Of a stretch of 64,000 nucleotides of DNA, positions 9,054-17,626 are shown piece by piece (positions within the stretch are counted from its first letter, which is position 1; each line of letters starts with the position of its first letter). The notes beneath the pieces are model-generated. The model had not been told where the DNA came from, did no database searches, and saw nothing but the letters and a program-made list of their open reading frames with translations. Where the stretch lies: the NCBI RefSeq assembly GCF_014195635.1, contig NZ_JACICC010000001.1, forward strand, positions 496,001 to 560,000. The letters run 5' to 3'. The stretch comes from Pseudochelatococcus contaminans. GTDB lineage: Bacteria > Pseudomonadota > Alphaproteobacteria > Rhizobiales > Beijerinckiaceae. Position numbers and translations under genes: made by a program.

Positions 9054-10726
9054 GCGGCCACACTTTCACGTTTGAGCCATTCGCGCAGAATGGCGGCTGC
9101 GCGTTCCTCGTCCTGCGACATGACGTGTTCGAGGCGCCGTTGCAGGGTGACGGGGGCGTTGATATCGAAATCTTCGAGCAGCGCCTGTTCGCCTGCGCCT
9201 GCCTGGCCGCCACTGCCGGGCAAGGCTCCTGCCGCACCGGCAGCCTGCTCGTCCGGCAGCAGCGCTTCTGCGCCGGGATTGTCTTCAAGCGCGAGCATGG
9301 TTTCGGCGGCGGCTTCGTCGCCGGGGCGGGACAGGATGGCGTTCACCGCCGGGCGCAGGCCAAACCAGATCAGCAGCAGTGACACCACCAGAATGGTGAC
9401 GGCGTTGATGACGTTGCCCATCTGGCGCAACAGCAGTTCCGTGATGGAGAGCGGCGGCACGGGTTCCAGAGCGCCGCCGTCCTCGGGGAAGTCCACCGCG
9501 AGCACCTTGATGGTGTCGCCGCGATCTTCCGCATAACCGGCGGCGGAACGCGTCAGTGCCTCGATTTCCGCGACCTGCTTGTCGATGGCCTCCGGTGTCG
9601 CGTTATCGCCGATGAGCTGGGCGATGCGCGCCCGGTTGATGAGAACCGCCACGGACATGTTCTCGACCGAATAGCCGTCACGCACGGTCTGCACGGTCTT
9701 TGTCGAAATCTCGTAGTTCGTGATTTCTTCGCGGCGGTTGGCTTCGGATGTTGACGACTGGCTGCCCGCCGCGTTCGGCGCCTGCTGCGGAATGTTCTGC
9801 TGCACGGTCGTAGGCTGCTGCTGGTCGGCATTCTGCGACGCTTCGGATTCGCGCACCGCGCGGGTCGAGCGTTCAACCCGGGACTCAGGATCGTAGGTCG
9901 TTTCCTGCGTGCTGGTCTTGTCGGTGTTGAGGCGAACGGCGATGCTCACCTCGAAGTTGCTCACACCGAGGAACGGAGCCAGCGAGCGCCTGACGTTTTC
10001 CTGCAGATCGCGGGCGATGGCCTTTTCCAGCGCATTGGCCTGGCCGTTGATCGCGCCGGTGCGGCTGTCTCCGGATGCAATCAACACGCCATCCGTATTG
10101 AGAACCGAAACGCGCTCCACCGTCATGCCCGGAATGGCCGAGGCGACGAGCTGGCGAATGGCCTGGGCGGAACTGGTGTCGTCCGCCGGTTCGGTGCGGA
10201 TCACCACCGACGCGGAAGGCGGTTGCTGATCACGGCGGAAGGAGCCGCGGTCCGGCAGCACGATGTGAACGCGCGCCGCCTTCACGCCGTTGATAGACTG
10301 GATCGTGCGGGCGATCTCGCCCTCCAGCGCACGCACGCGGGTCACTTCCTGCATGAAGGAGGTCAGGCCGAGCGACCCGAGTTCGTTGAACAGTTCGTAG
10401 CCAGAACTCGTGCTTTGCGGCAGGCCCTTGCTGGCCAGCAGCATGCGCGCGTTGGCGGTGTTGCCGTGCGACACGTAAACGCTGGTGCCATCGGGGCTGA
10501 CGTCAAAGGGCACATTGCCGTCGCGCAGCGCCCCGCCGATCCGCGCCACGTCGTCACGGTTCAGGCCCGTGTACAGAACTTCCATCTCCGGCCGGCTCAG
10601 GTAATAGGCGCCCAAGGCCACTCCGAGAAACACGGTAAGCCCCACCACAGCGAGAGCAGCAAGACGCCGCGCACCGAGATCCCGGATGTTGTCCCAAAGT
10701 TTCTCTGCTTGCTCGCGGCCGGTCAT
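9050..10726 (-). CDS. fliF: Flagellar MS-ring protein FliF
   Basis: A 558-residue protein starting MTGREQAEKLWDNIRDLG; the frame is open further upstream, but this ATG gives the usual FliF N-terminus. Helix one lies at about residues 21-42. The YscJ/FliF ring-building domain follows ('YLSRPEMEVLYTGLNRDDVARI', 'VRALEGEIARTIQSINGVKAARVHIVLP'). A Gln/Ser-rich insertion comes next, then helix two at about 438-457. The C-terminal tail 'RRLEHVMSQDEERAAAILREWLK' is the FliG-binding segment. FliF forms the inner-membrane MS ring on which rotor and export apparatus assemble. It is the first gene of the minus-strand flagellar operon seen here. Confidence 0.95.
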   Translation of the reverse strand: MTGREQAEKLWDNIRDLGARRLAALAVVGLTVFLGVALGAYYLSRPEMEVLYTGLNRDDVARIGGALRDGNVPFDVSPDGTSVYVSHGNTANARMLLASKGLPQSTSSGYELFNELGSLGLTSFMQEVTRVRALEGEIARTIQSINGVKAARVHIVLPDRGSFRRDQQPPSASVVIRTEPADDTSSAQAIRQLVASAIPGMTVERVSVLNTDGVLIASGDSRTGAINGQANALEKAIARDLQENVRRSLAPFLGVSNFEVSIAVRLNTDKTSTQETTYDPESRVERSTRAVRESEASQNADQQQPTTVQQNIPQQAPNAAGSQSSTSEANRREEITNYEISTKTVQTVRDGYSVENMSVAVLINRARIAQLIGDNATPEAIDKQVAEIEALTRSAAGYAEDRGDTIKVLAVDFPEDGGALEPVPPLSITELLLRQMGNVINAVTILVVSLLLIWFGLRPAVNAILSRPGDEAAAETMLALEDNPGAEALLPDEQAAGAAGALPGSGGQAGAGEQALLEDFDINAPVTLQRRLEHVMSQDEERAAAILREWLKRESVAA

Positions 10727-11015
10727 CGTCAATCCATCTGAACGACAGGTAAGGACAGTGCGGCGGATACCCCGCGCCCGGATTGTCGATCCGGCGGGTG
10801 TCCGCCATTTCGGAATTGGCCAGAAGCCATGCTCCGAACATGCCGTGCACTCTGGCATTTCAAACTTGTCTGGGGATTGCCTGCGCTTTTGGCCCGCATC
10901 GCCGCATACACGTCACGCTATCGGCCACGTCACGCTTTCAGCGATGCGCAGAACGATGATGCCTCGACGGCAAATTTGGCGTGCCAAATGCCCTTGATGC
11001 AGGTATCGTCATGGC

Positions 11016-11630
11016 ATGATGTTGCAGTCGAACAAGCATGTATTCCGCCGCGTGGCGCTGCCGGTTCTGATACTGGCGGCGGCGGTTCTGTGTCTTCCTG
11101 CGCCGTACACGGGGCAGGGGGGTGGCATGGCATTGGCGGCGTCCGCCACCGGCGATGCTCCCGACAGTCTTTATGAGAGGCTGGCCGCGGCGCAGAATGA
11201 AGCCGAAGCCCGTGACGCCGAGCGGGCAATTACGCGGGTGTGGCTGCGCTCCGGCAGCCCCACGGCGGATTTGCTTGCCACCCGCGCGCATACCGCGTTG
11301 GCTATGGAAGATGCGGCACTGGCCATCGAACTGCTGGACCGGGCAATTGCGCTCGCCCCTGACTGGATGGAAGCCTACGCACGCCGCGGGCAGATCTTCG
11401 CCGCTATCGGCGATGATGAGCGGGCGGTGGCGGATTTCAATCAGGTGCTGGCGCAGAACCAACGCCATTTCGTGGTGCTGACGACCCTTGCCGCCATTCT
11501 CGACCGTAGCGGCCTGCGAAAAGGCGCCCTGACGCTTTACGATAAGGCGCTGGCGATCAATCCGCAGATGGACGATGCCCGCAAGGTACGCGACCGCCTG
11601 AAAATCCTTGTCGAGGGGCGGCCTCTTTGA
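11016..11630 (+). CDS. Exported TPR-repeat protein
   Basis: A 204-residue protein with an N-terminal signal-type segment ('RVALPVLILAAAVLCLPAP'). At least three tetratricopeptide units follow ('ALAIELLDRAIALAPDWMEAYARRGQIFAAIGDDERAVADFNQVL' in pieces, then 'GALTLYDKALAINPQMDDARKVRDRLK'). It is probably periplasmic and mediates protein-protein contacts; no catalytic motif is seen. It is transcribed divergently from fliF across a 289-base spacer, and a strong hairpin follows it. Function unknown. Confidence 0.8.
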   Translation: MMLQSNKHVFRRVALPVLILAAAVLCLPAPYTGQGGGMALAASATGDAPDSLYERLAAAQNEAEARDAERAITRVWLRSGSPTADLLATRAHTALAMEDAALAIELLDRAIALAPDWMEAYARRGQIFAAIGDDERAVADFNQVLAQNQRHFVVLTTLAAILDRSGLRKGALTLYDKALAINPQMDDARKVRDRLKILVEGRPL

Positions 11631-11645
11631 CACCTGTCAGGAGTG

Positions 11646-11675
11646 GCGTTCAGGCTGTTCTGCCAGCCTGAACGC
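11646..11675. terminator. Bidirectional hairpin between convergent genes
   Basis: A perfect 11-bp stem GCGTTCAGGCT/AGCCTGAACGC with an 8-base loop, flanked by a further GGAGT/ACTCC pairing. It lies between the TPR gene and prpE, which end facing each other. No long T-tract, so its strength is uncertain. Confidence 0.6.
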
Positions 11676-11691
11676 AATTCGCCAACTCCTA

Positions 11692-13647
11692 TTACAGGCC
11701 GTAGCTTTTCAGCGCCTCGGCGATTTCATCCAGCGAGTTCGGGTCCTCGATGGTTGCGGGCAGCGACCACGGTTGGTGATCCGCGATTTTCTTCATGGTG
11801 CCACGCAGGATCTTGCCGGACCGTGTCTTGGGTAGGCGGCCGACGGTGATCGCGAGGCGGAAAGCCGCCACCGGGCCAATCTGCTCACGCACCCGTGCAA
11901 CGAGCTGCTTTTCGATATCCGCCGGATTATCGGTGACGCCGCTCTTCAGCACGACAAAGCCGCAAGGCACCTCGCCCTTGAGCGCATCGGCTATGCCGAT
12001 GACGGCGCATTCCGCCACAGCCGGGTGGCTGGCGAGCACTTCCTCCATACCGCCCGTCGACAGGCGATGTCCCGCGACGTTGATGATATCGTCGGTGCGG
12101 CCCATGATGAAGATGTAGCCGTCCTTGTCCTTGAAACCGGCGTCCGATGTTTTGTAAGCGCCCGGAAACTCGTCGAGGTAGCCGCTTCGGAAGCGTTCAT
12201 CGTTCTTCCACAGCGTCGGCAGGCAGCCGGGCGGCAGCGGCAGCTTGATGATGATCGAGCCCATCGTGTCGGCGGGCACCTCTTTATTCCCCTCGTCGAC
12301 GATGCGCACATCATATCCCGGCATCGGTACGGTCGATGATCCTGTCTTGATCGGCAGGATGCCAAGGCCCACAGGGTTGCCGGCAATCGCCCAGCCTGTT
12401 TCGGTCTGCCACCAGTGATCCACCACCGGAATGTTCAAGGTCTGCTGTGCCCAGTTCACGGTGTCGGGGTCGGCGCGCTCGCCGGCCAGAAAAAGCGTCC
12501 GCAGGCGGGATAGATCATACCGCGGCAACAGCTTGCTGTCCGGGTCTTCCTTGCGGATAGCGCGCAGGGCGGTCGGCGCGGTGAACAGCGCCGTGACCTT
12601 GTATTCCTCGCACACGCGCCAGAAGGCCCCGGCGTCCGGCGTGCCGACAGGCTTGCCCTCATAGATGAGCGTTGCCGGGCCATACACCAGCGGACCGTAA
12701 ACGATGTAGCTGTGTCCCACGACCCACCCGATATCGGATGCCGCCCAGAACGTTTCGCCGGGGTTGATGTCGTAGAGATTCCGCAGCGTCCACGCCAGCG
12801 CGACCAGATAACCGCCGGTATCGCGCACCACGCCCTTGGGCTTGCCGGTGGTGCCGGAGGTGTACAGAATGTAAAGCGGATCGGTTGCTTGCACCGGCAC
12901 GGGTGGAACGACGCGTCCGGCATCGCGCGCCTTGTCGACAACCTCCTGCCAGTCGTAATCGCGGCCCTCGACAAGATCGGCCGTGACCTGCGGACGCTGA
13001 AGAACAAGCGTCGCCGCGTCGGACCCGGACAGGCGCAAAGCCTCATCGAGCAGGGGCTTGTACGCAATCACGCGCGATGGTTCGATGCCGCAGGATGCTG
13101 TCAGAACGAGTTTGGGTTCGGTGTCCTCAATGCGCGTCGCCAGCTCCGGCGCAGCAAATCCGCCGAACACCACGGAATGGATGGCCCCGAGCCGCGCCAC
13201 CGCCAGCATGCCGATCACCGCTTCCGGAATCATCGGCATATAAATGACGACCCGGTCACCCTTGCCGACGCCAAGATCGGCGATGACCGCCGCCAGCGCC
13301 TGCACTTCGGATAGCAGCTCGTTATAGGAAATGGTGCGCTTCGTATCCGCCACCGGGCTGTCGTAGATGATGGCCGGTTGCTCGCCGCGCCCCGCTTCCA
13401 CGTGCCTGTCCACGGCGTTGTAACTGGCGTTCAGAACCCCGTCCGGAAACCAGCGGCCATAAACACCCGCGTCTGCGTCAAAAATCGTTTCCGGCTGCTG
13501 CACCCAGCTTATATTGTCAGCCGCCCGGCGCCAGAATCCCTCCGGATCGGCACGCCAGTCCTCATAAACCGTGTGATAGCTGGAAGACGCAGGTGCCGCG
13601 TCTCGATGATCCTGCGTTGTGGGCTGGTTGATGTCTGGTCCCGTCAT
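11692..13647 (-). CDS. prpE: Propionyl-CoA synthetase (PrpE-type short-chain acyl-CoA synthetase)
   Basis: A 651-residue ANL-superfamily enzyme that activates a short fatty acid to its AMP ester and then its CoA thioester. Visible motifs are the P-loop-like 'YTSGTTGKPKG', the core 'DHWWQTETGW', 'YKTSDAGFKDKDGYIFIMGRTDD', and 'KTRSGKILRGTM' with catalytic Lys612. The N-terminal 'SYHTVYEDWRADPEGFW' and overall length fit the PrpE/ACSS3 subgroup better than acetyl-CoA synthetase Acs. The GGGGAAG ribosome-binding site lies 6 bases before the ATG. The gene stands alone, with no 2-methylcitrate genes beside it, so propionate versus acetate preference is inferred from the subgroup only. Confidence 0.85.
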   Translation of the reverse strand: MTGPDINQPTTQDHRDAAPASSSYHTVYEDWRADPEGFWRRAADNISWVQQPETIFDADAGVYGRWFPDGVLNASYNAVDRHVEAGRGEQPAIIYDSPVADTKRTISYNELLSEVQALAAVIADLGVGKGDRVVIYMPMIPEAVIGMLAVARLGAIHSVVFGGFAAPELATRIEDTEPKLVLTASCGIEPSRVIAYKPLLDEALRLSGSDAATLVLQRPQVTADLVEGRDYDWQEVVDKARDAGRVVPPVPVQATDPLYILYTSGTTGKPKGVVRDTGGYLVALAWTLRNLYDINPGETFWAASDIGWVVGHSYIVYGPLVYGPATLIYEGKPVGTPDAGAFWRVCEEYKVTALFTAPTALRAIRKEDPDSKLLPRYDLSRLRTLFLAGERADPDTVNWAQQTLNIPVVDHWWQTETGWAIAGNPVGLGILPIKTGSSTVPMPGYDVRIVDEGNKEVPADTMGSIIIKLPLPPGCLPTLWKNDERFRSGYLDEFPGAYKTSDAGFKDKDGYIFIMGRTDDIINVAGHRLSTGGMEEVLASHPAVAECAVIGIADALKGEVPCGFVVLKSGVTDNPADIEKQLVARVREQIGPVAAFRLAITVGRLPKTRSGKILRGTMKKIADHQPWSLPATIEDPNSLDEIAEALKSYGL

Positions 13648-13724
13648 GGCGCTTCCCCGTTTGTCTCTTCTGAAGGCCAGGTTCTTTTTTGACCCGGCTC
13701 TTCGGAGGCTTGGTTATTGCGCCA

Positions 13725-13753
13725 AAATTAGAAGCATGAAAATTATCGCGCAA
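13725..13753 (-). promoter_or_regulatory. Possible sigma70-type promoter of prpE
   Basis: On the minus strand TTGCGC (13753-13748), a 17-base spacer and TAATTT (13730-13725) form a weak -35/-10 pair about 80 bases upstream of the prpE start. It is the best spaced pair in the short leader, but both boxes deviate from consensus. Confidence 0.3.
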
Positions 13754-13934
13754 GACCTGAGGCCTTACGACTTTCGTTGATCGACGGGTGTCCTGCGCAA
13801 TATTACGAAACTTTCAGCGCATTACGGCATAGTGACAATGTATTGCTTCATCGCCAACACCCCTGCCGCCGCGATTGGAACATCACGGCGGAAAGGGCTC
13901 TTCGCATAGGAAGGTGATCAACTATTGCAAAATA

Positions 13935-14123
13935 TCAGTTGAGTTCTCTGGGAGATTTATTTTGCGCCAACCGTTCCATTTCATCCTTGAGATGAAGTTT
14001 TCGCCGCTTGAGCTGCGCTACTTCCTCACTATTGACGGATGGTCTGGCGAGATGCGTCTTTATTTCTTTTTCAAGGGCCTCGCGTCGACGTTTCAGTTCA
14101 ACGATATGACCTTCAATTGACAT
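13935..14123 (-). CDS. DUF465 (YdcH-family) small protein
   Basis: A 62-residue protein starting MSIEGHIVELKRRREALEKEI. A perfect GGAGGT Shine-Dalgarno sits 6 bases upstream, which rules out the longer frame beginning at 14168. It is one amphipathic coiled coil with the family pattern: an N-terminal 'HxxELKRRREALEKEI' and a C-terminal 'VAQLKRRKLHLKDEM'. No function is established for these small cytoplasmic proteins. A second family member is encoded divergently 424 bases away. Confidence 0.85.
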   Translation of the reverse strand: MSIEGHIVELKRRREALEKEIKTHLARPSVNSEEVAQLKRRKLHLKDEMERLAQNKSPRELN

Positions 14124-14547
14124 CGATATACCTCCATTTTGAGGGCCGACGTTGCAATACTGACACAAAAAGCCGTGCCGTCAAATCCTAATCCGACGAA
14201 AGACGTAGAAAAATTTGTCGCATGCGCCAGTCTGCAATGCTCACGTATCGGCTATGTTATTGCGGACACGCAATTTTCCGTGCTCCCGGCAGGCATCGAC
14301 GAGGCGGGCGACTGCTATCGTTAAGAGAAAGCTTGCGACGGAGTTGTCTCGGCGGCATAGTGCAGCGAACTTGTGCCGGGCTGTTGTGATGGCGTCCGAG
14401 GCAAAACATCTTTTGCGCGCCGTAGCGAGTGTTTGCCTCCCCGGAGGCTGATCTCTTGCGCGGTCCATTTTGGATGGTGCCCGGATCCTCGCATCAAGTC
14501 CGTTGGTTTTTGTGCCTCTCCTGTACTTCCTACGGTCCTGAAGTGTG
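14124..14547. other. 424-base spacer between the two DUF465 genes
   Basis: Holds the divergent promoters of the two small genes by inference. Short frames here on either strand lack ribosome-binding sites and family resemblance. I see no strong hairpin, repeat or clear promoter pair. Confidence 0.5.
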
Positions 14548-14766
14548 ATGGAACGCGATCTCGACGCTGAACAGACGATGGCTCTCGTTGCTGAACTTGC
14601 ACGCTTGCGGCAGGAGCACGGCGAACTCGATTCGCAGGTGGCCGCTCTGGAGGCGCAGGGCGGCGGCATCCAGCTTCAGTTACAGCGGCTGAAAAAGCGC
14701 AAGCTCGCGCTCAAGGACCGCATTGCCTACATCGACGATCGCTTGACCCCCGATATCATTGCCTGA
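14548..14766 (+). CDS. Second DUF465 (YdcH-family) small protein
   Basis: A 72-residue all-helical protein, 'LVAELARLRQEHGELDSQVAALEAQGGG' then 'LQRLKKRKLALKDRIAYIDD', matching the DUF465 pattern of two heptad blocks joined by a short turn. The ATG at 14548 is preferred over the GTG one codon earlier; neither has a strong ribosome-binding site. It is acidic at the N-terminus and basic in the second block. Relatives in this order often encode two or more copies. The carboxylesterase gene follows after 91 bases on the same strand. Confidence 0.8.
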   Translation: MERDLDAEQTMALVAELARLRQEHGELDSQVAALEAQGGGIQLQLQRLKKRKLALKDRIAYIDDRLTPDIIA

Positions 14767-14857
14767 TTGAAACGGGACGTTCCGGCGGGTAGAGTCCGCT
14801 GCGACACGATTGGCGTGGGCTGTACAGGCCGCACGATTTTTTCTCGCGGGAGTTCCG

Positions 14858-15541
14858 ATGGCGACTATCGACGGACCACGTTTGCTGCCTCGTTCCGGAA
14901 AAGTGCGCCGGCTCGTCGTGTTTTTGCATGGCTATGGCGCCAACGGCGACGATCTTATCGAGATCGGCCGCGAGTGGCAGGCATGGCTGCCCGACACGGC
15001 CTTCGTCGCGCCGCATGCGCCGGAGCCTTGTCCGGCATCCGGTTTCGGCAAGCAGTGGTTCTCGTTGACGTTCCGCGATCCCGGGGAGCGCTGGCGCGGT
15101 GTCAATCACGCCGGACCGGGGCTGGACGCCTTTCTGGATGCCGAACTGGCGCGCCATGGCCTTGGGCCGGAGCATCTGGCGCTGGTCGGCTTCAGCCAGG
15201 GCACGATGATGGCGCTGCATGTCGGCCTGCGGCGCAAGGTGCCGCCTGCGGCTGTCGTGGGCTATTCGGGAATTTTGGTCACGCCGCCGGCCGGCGTAAC
15301 GGATGAGGCGATCCCGCCCTCCGTCAGTGCCCCGCCGATCCTGCTTGTGCATGGCGAGGCGGACGAGGTCATTCCTGTCGACGGGCTGTTCTACAGCGCA
15401 GCCACCCTTGCCGAGGCGCAAGTCGCCACGCAATGGCATCTGTCGCTGAGAGTGGGACACGGCATCGACCGCGAGGGCCTGCGCCACGGCGGGCTCTTCC
15501 TCGCGTCATCCTTCGGGCTGCCTTATCCGGTTGCCGGATAA
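14858..15541 (+). CDS. Phospholipase/carboxylesterase family alpha/beta hydrolase
   Basis: A 227-residue cytoplasmic enzyme. The ATG follows GGGAG at a good distance; the frame extends upstream, but without family resemblance. It shows 'VVFLHGYGANGDDLI', the nucleophile elbow 'GFSQG' (Ser113), 'LVHGEADEVIP' (Asp169) and 'VGHGID' (His201), a complete triad. The family (abhydrolase_2; bacterial carboxylesterase or acyl-protein-thioesterase-like) hydrolyses short-chain and lysophospholipid esters. The true substrate is not predictable. The gene ends just before a terminator shared with the convergent ATPase-inhibitor gene. Confidence 0.85.
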   Translation: MATIDGPRLLPRSGKVRRLVVFLHGYGANGDDLIEIGREWQAWLPDTAFVAPHAPEPCPASGFGKQWFSLTFRDPGERWRGVNHAGPGLDAFLDAELARHGLGPEHLALVGFSQGTMMALHVGLRRKVPPAAVVGYSGILVTPPAGVTDEAIPPSVSAPPILLVHGEADEVIPVDGLFYSAATLAEAQVATQWHLSLRVGHGIDREGLRHGGLFLASSFGLPYPVAG

Positions 15542-15544
15542 CGA

Positions 15545-15570
15545 CAAAAGGCCGGGCTCAAGGCCCGGCC
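15545..15570 (-). terminator. Rho-independent terminator of the ATPase-inhibitor gene
   Basis: An 8-bp GC stem GGCCGGGC/GCCCGGCC with a 5-base loop. Read on the minus strand it is followed by TTTT, so it mainly serves the minus-strand gene; it may also stop the convergent esterase transcript. Confidence 0.75.
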
Positions 15571-15596
15571 GGATCTGTCTACATGCTAACGGGCGA

Positions 15597-15920
15597 TCAG
15601 ACGCCGCTGCGCACTTCGGCTGCGGCGCGCACGAGCAGCTCATCCATTTCGCGGCGGATCTGGTGGTCGGACTGATCGACGCCGGCTGCATCGAAATCGG
15701 CGCGGACCTTGCGGAACACGTCCTCGTCGCCCGGCTCTTCGAAGTCCGAGAGAATGACGGAGCGGGCATATTCTTCCGCCTGCGCGCCGGTCTTGCCGAG
15801 CTTTTCTGCGGCCCACAGGCCGAGAAGCTTGTTGCGGCGGGCTACGGCCTTAAAGCGAAGCTCCGCATCGACTGCGAACTTGGCTTCTTCAGCTTTCTGA
15901 CGATCATGAAACGAAGACAT
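15597..15920 (-). CDS. F1-ATPase inhibitor, zeta-type (DUF1476)
   Basis: A 107-residue, mostly helical protein starting MSSFHDRQKAEEAKFAVDAE. It matches the alphaproteobacterial DUF1476 family throughout ('LRFKAVARRNKLLGLWAAEKLG', 'EEYARSVILSDFEEPGDEDVFRKV'). In Paracoccus this family was shown to be the zeta subunit, which binds F1 and blocks ATP hydrolysis. The N-terminal segment is the inhibitory region there, and strength varies between species. It is encoded alone, away from atp genes. Function in this organism is inferred from the family. Confidence 0.85.
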   Translation of the reverse strand: MSSFHDRQKAEEAKFAVDAELRFKAVARRNKLLGLWAAEKLGKTGAQAEEYARSVILSDFEEPGDEDVFRKVRADFDAAGVDQSDHQIRREMDELLVRAAAEVRSGV

Positions 15921-16422
15921 CGGACGTGCTCCCCATGCTGATACAGCTTGAACCTGTGATTTCGATATAATGCCCGCATGGTGCCAAGGCTAGTGCCGAT
16001 CTTGGCCGATAATCACCATCCGTAGTCAAAAATCGGCTCATCCTGAAAAATGAGCGGCAAAGTACTGGTGCCCCCACCACGCCGGGGCACGCAACCACGG
16101 TATGCCGCTGGCGCATATGACGACACGGCCGATTCTTGCGGATTTGCACAGGAAATGCCGCGCTTGCGATCCGGCATTATACGTTATATGCATGCACTTT
16201 GCACCCATCTGACAAGGATGGCCGGCAGCCGGCGCCGATATCGCGCGGGGCAAATCGGCACTCGTTGTGCTTTGGTGCATGATCGGATAGGTTGGACGCA
16301 AGGTGAAGCGGCGTCGTTTCGTTGAACTGCGGATGTCGTCGTCTCGCCCGTTCGAGCCGCGGATCGTTCAGTAACGGAGCCACGGCACCCTGATGGATTT
16401 TCTCAAGACACGGTATACGCCG
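15921..16422. other. 502-base spacer upstream of purC
   Basis: Divergent promoter region for the ATPase inhibitor and the pur operon. It contains a TATAAT hexamer (15966) without a well-spaced -35 box, and GCCGGCAGCCGGC near 16212. The purC frame can be extended to 16393. No gene or riboswitch recognised. Confidence 0.5.
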
Positions 16423-17190
16423 ATGAATCGCCGCCGTCGTATTTACGAGGGTAAGGCCAAGGTTCTCTATGAAGGACCGGAGCCCGGAACCCTGATTCAG
16501 CATTTCAAGGACGACGCGACCGCTTTCAATGCCAAAAAGCATGAAGTGATCGATGGCAAGGGAGTGCTGAACAATCGCATTTCCGAGTACGTCTTCCAGA
16601 ACCTCAACGACATCGGCGTGCCGACGCATTTTATCAAGCGTCTCAACATGCGCGAGCAGCTCATCCGCGAGGTTGAGATCATTCCGCTCGAAGTCGTGGT
16701 GCGCAACGTTGCCGCCGGTTCCCTGTCGACGCGGCTCGGCATCGAGGAGGGAACGCAGCTTCCCCGGTCGATCATCGAGTTCTATTACAAGAACGACGCG
16801 CTCAACGACCCGATGGTGTCGGAAGAGCATATCACTGCCTTCGGCTGGGCAACGCCCCAGGAGCTTGACGACATCATGGCGCTCGCCATCCGCGTCAACG
16901 ACTTCCTCACCGGGCTGTTCCTCGGCATCGGCATCCGGCTCGTCGATTTCAAGATGGAAACCGGCCGCCTGTGGGAAGGCGATCTCATGCGCATCGTCGT
17001 TGCCGATGAGATTTCACCTGATTCGTGCCGGCTGTGGGACGTGAAGTCCAACGACAAGCTGGACAAGGACCGTTTCCGCCGCGACATGGGCGGCCTTGTC
17101 GAGGCCTATTCGGAAGTGGCCCGCCGCCTCGGCATCCTTGGCGAAAGCGAAAACCCGGTTCGGGGCGAGACGCCGCGTCTGGTGGAGTAG
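16423..17190 (+). CDS. purC: SAICAR synthetase
   Basis: About 255 residues, starting [18 protein letters not shown], the usual Hyphomicrobiales PurC N-terminus. An in-frame ATG at 16393 would add ten residues; neither start has a good ribosome-binding site. PurC joins aspartate to CAIR with ATP hydrolysis in purine synthesis. Recognisable blocks are '[20 protein letters not shown]', '[21 protein letters not shown]', '[18 protein letters not shown]' and '[15 protein letters not shown]'. A hairpin at 17276-17294 separates it from purS, but purSQL follow in the same direction. Confidence 0.95.
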   Translation: MNRRRRIYEGKAKVLYEGPEPGTLIQHFKDDATAFNAKKHEVIDGKGVLNNRISEYVFQNLNDIGVPTHFIKRLNMREQLIREVEIIPLEVVVRNVAAGSLSTRLGIEEGTQLPRSIIEFYYKNDALNDPMVSEEHITAFGWATPQELDDIMALAIRVNDFLTGLFLGIGIRLVDFKMETGRLWEGDLMRIVVADEISPDSCRLWDVKSNDKLDKDRFRRDMGGLVEAYSEVARRLGILGESENPVRGETPRLVE

Positions 17191-17275
17191 CGTTCGCAGC
17201 AATGCCCGGTTGCGCAGGGTGTGGTGTCGCCATGCACACGTCGCCGGTTGCGAACGGGCTGGAGATTCTCTAAAG

Positions 17276-17297
17276 CGGGGGCTTGCAGCCCCCGTTT
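17276..17297 (+). terminator. Hairpin between purC and purS
   Basis: An 8-bp perfect stem CGGGGGCT/AGCCCCCG, 3-base loop, followed by TTT. It resembles a weak terminator or attenuator that would reduce read-through from purC into purSQL. Confidence 0.6.
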
Positions 17298-17360
17298 GCA
17301 TTGTTATCTGACAAGCATTATCGGCATGCAGGGCGCAACGCAGCCGGAGGGAGTAGCGGC

Positions 17361-17624
17361 GTGACGAATCCGACCAAAATCAGGGCCCGTGTAACGGTTA
17401 CCCTCAAGAATGGCGTCCTCGACCCGCAGGGCAAGGCCATCGAATCGGCGCTGACATCGCTCGGCGTCGAGGGTGTGGAAGGCGTGCGGCAGGGCAAGCT
17501 GTTCGATATCGAACTCGCCCCCGCCGAAGCGGAGCGTGCGCGCGAGCTGCTGACCGCTGCGTGCGAAAAGCTTCTGGCCAACACGGTGATCGAGAATTAC
17601 CGCATCGAGCTGGTGGAGGGCTGA
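17361..17624 (+). CDS. purS: FGAM synthase subunit PurS
   Basis: An 87-residue protein. The GTG at 17361 is chosen because GGAGGGAG lies just upstream and gives the usual PurS length; the frame runs upstream through the hairpin, which argues against a longer form. The sequence 'RARVTVTLKNGVLDPQGKAIES' and 'GVEGVRQGKLFDIEL' is characteristic. PurS bridges PurQ and PurL in the three-part formylglycinamidine synthase, which carries ammonia from glutamine to FGAR. The purQ start follows after 2 bases. Confidence 0.95.
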   Translation: MTNPTKIRARVTVTLKNGVLDPQGKAIESALTSLGVEGVEGVRQGKLFDIELAPAEAERARELLTAACEKLLANTVIENYRIELVEG

Positions 17625-17626
17625 GC

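Noticed and set aside
14241-14669. 142-codon minus-strand frame overlapping the second DUF465 gene
   Set aside because: Ser/Arg/Cys-rich shadow translation; the DUF465 gene on the plus strand fits its family.
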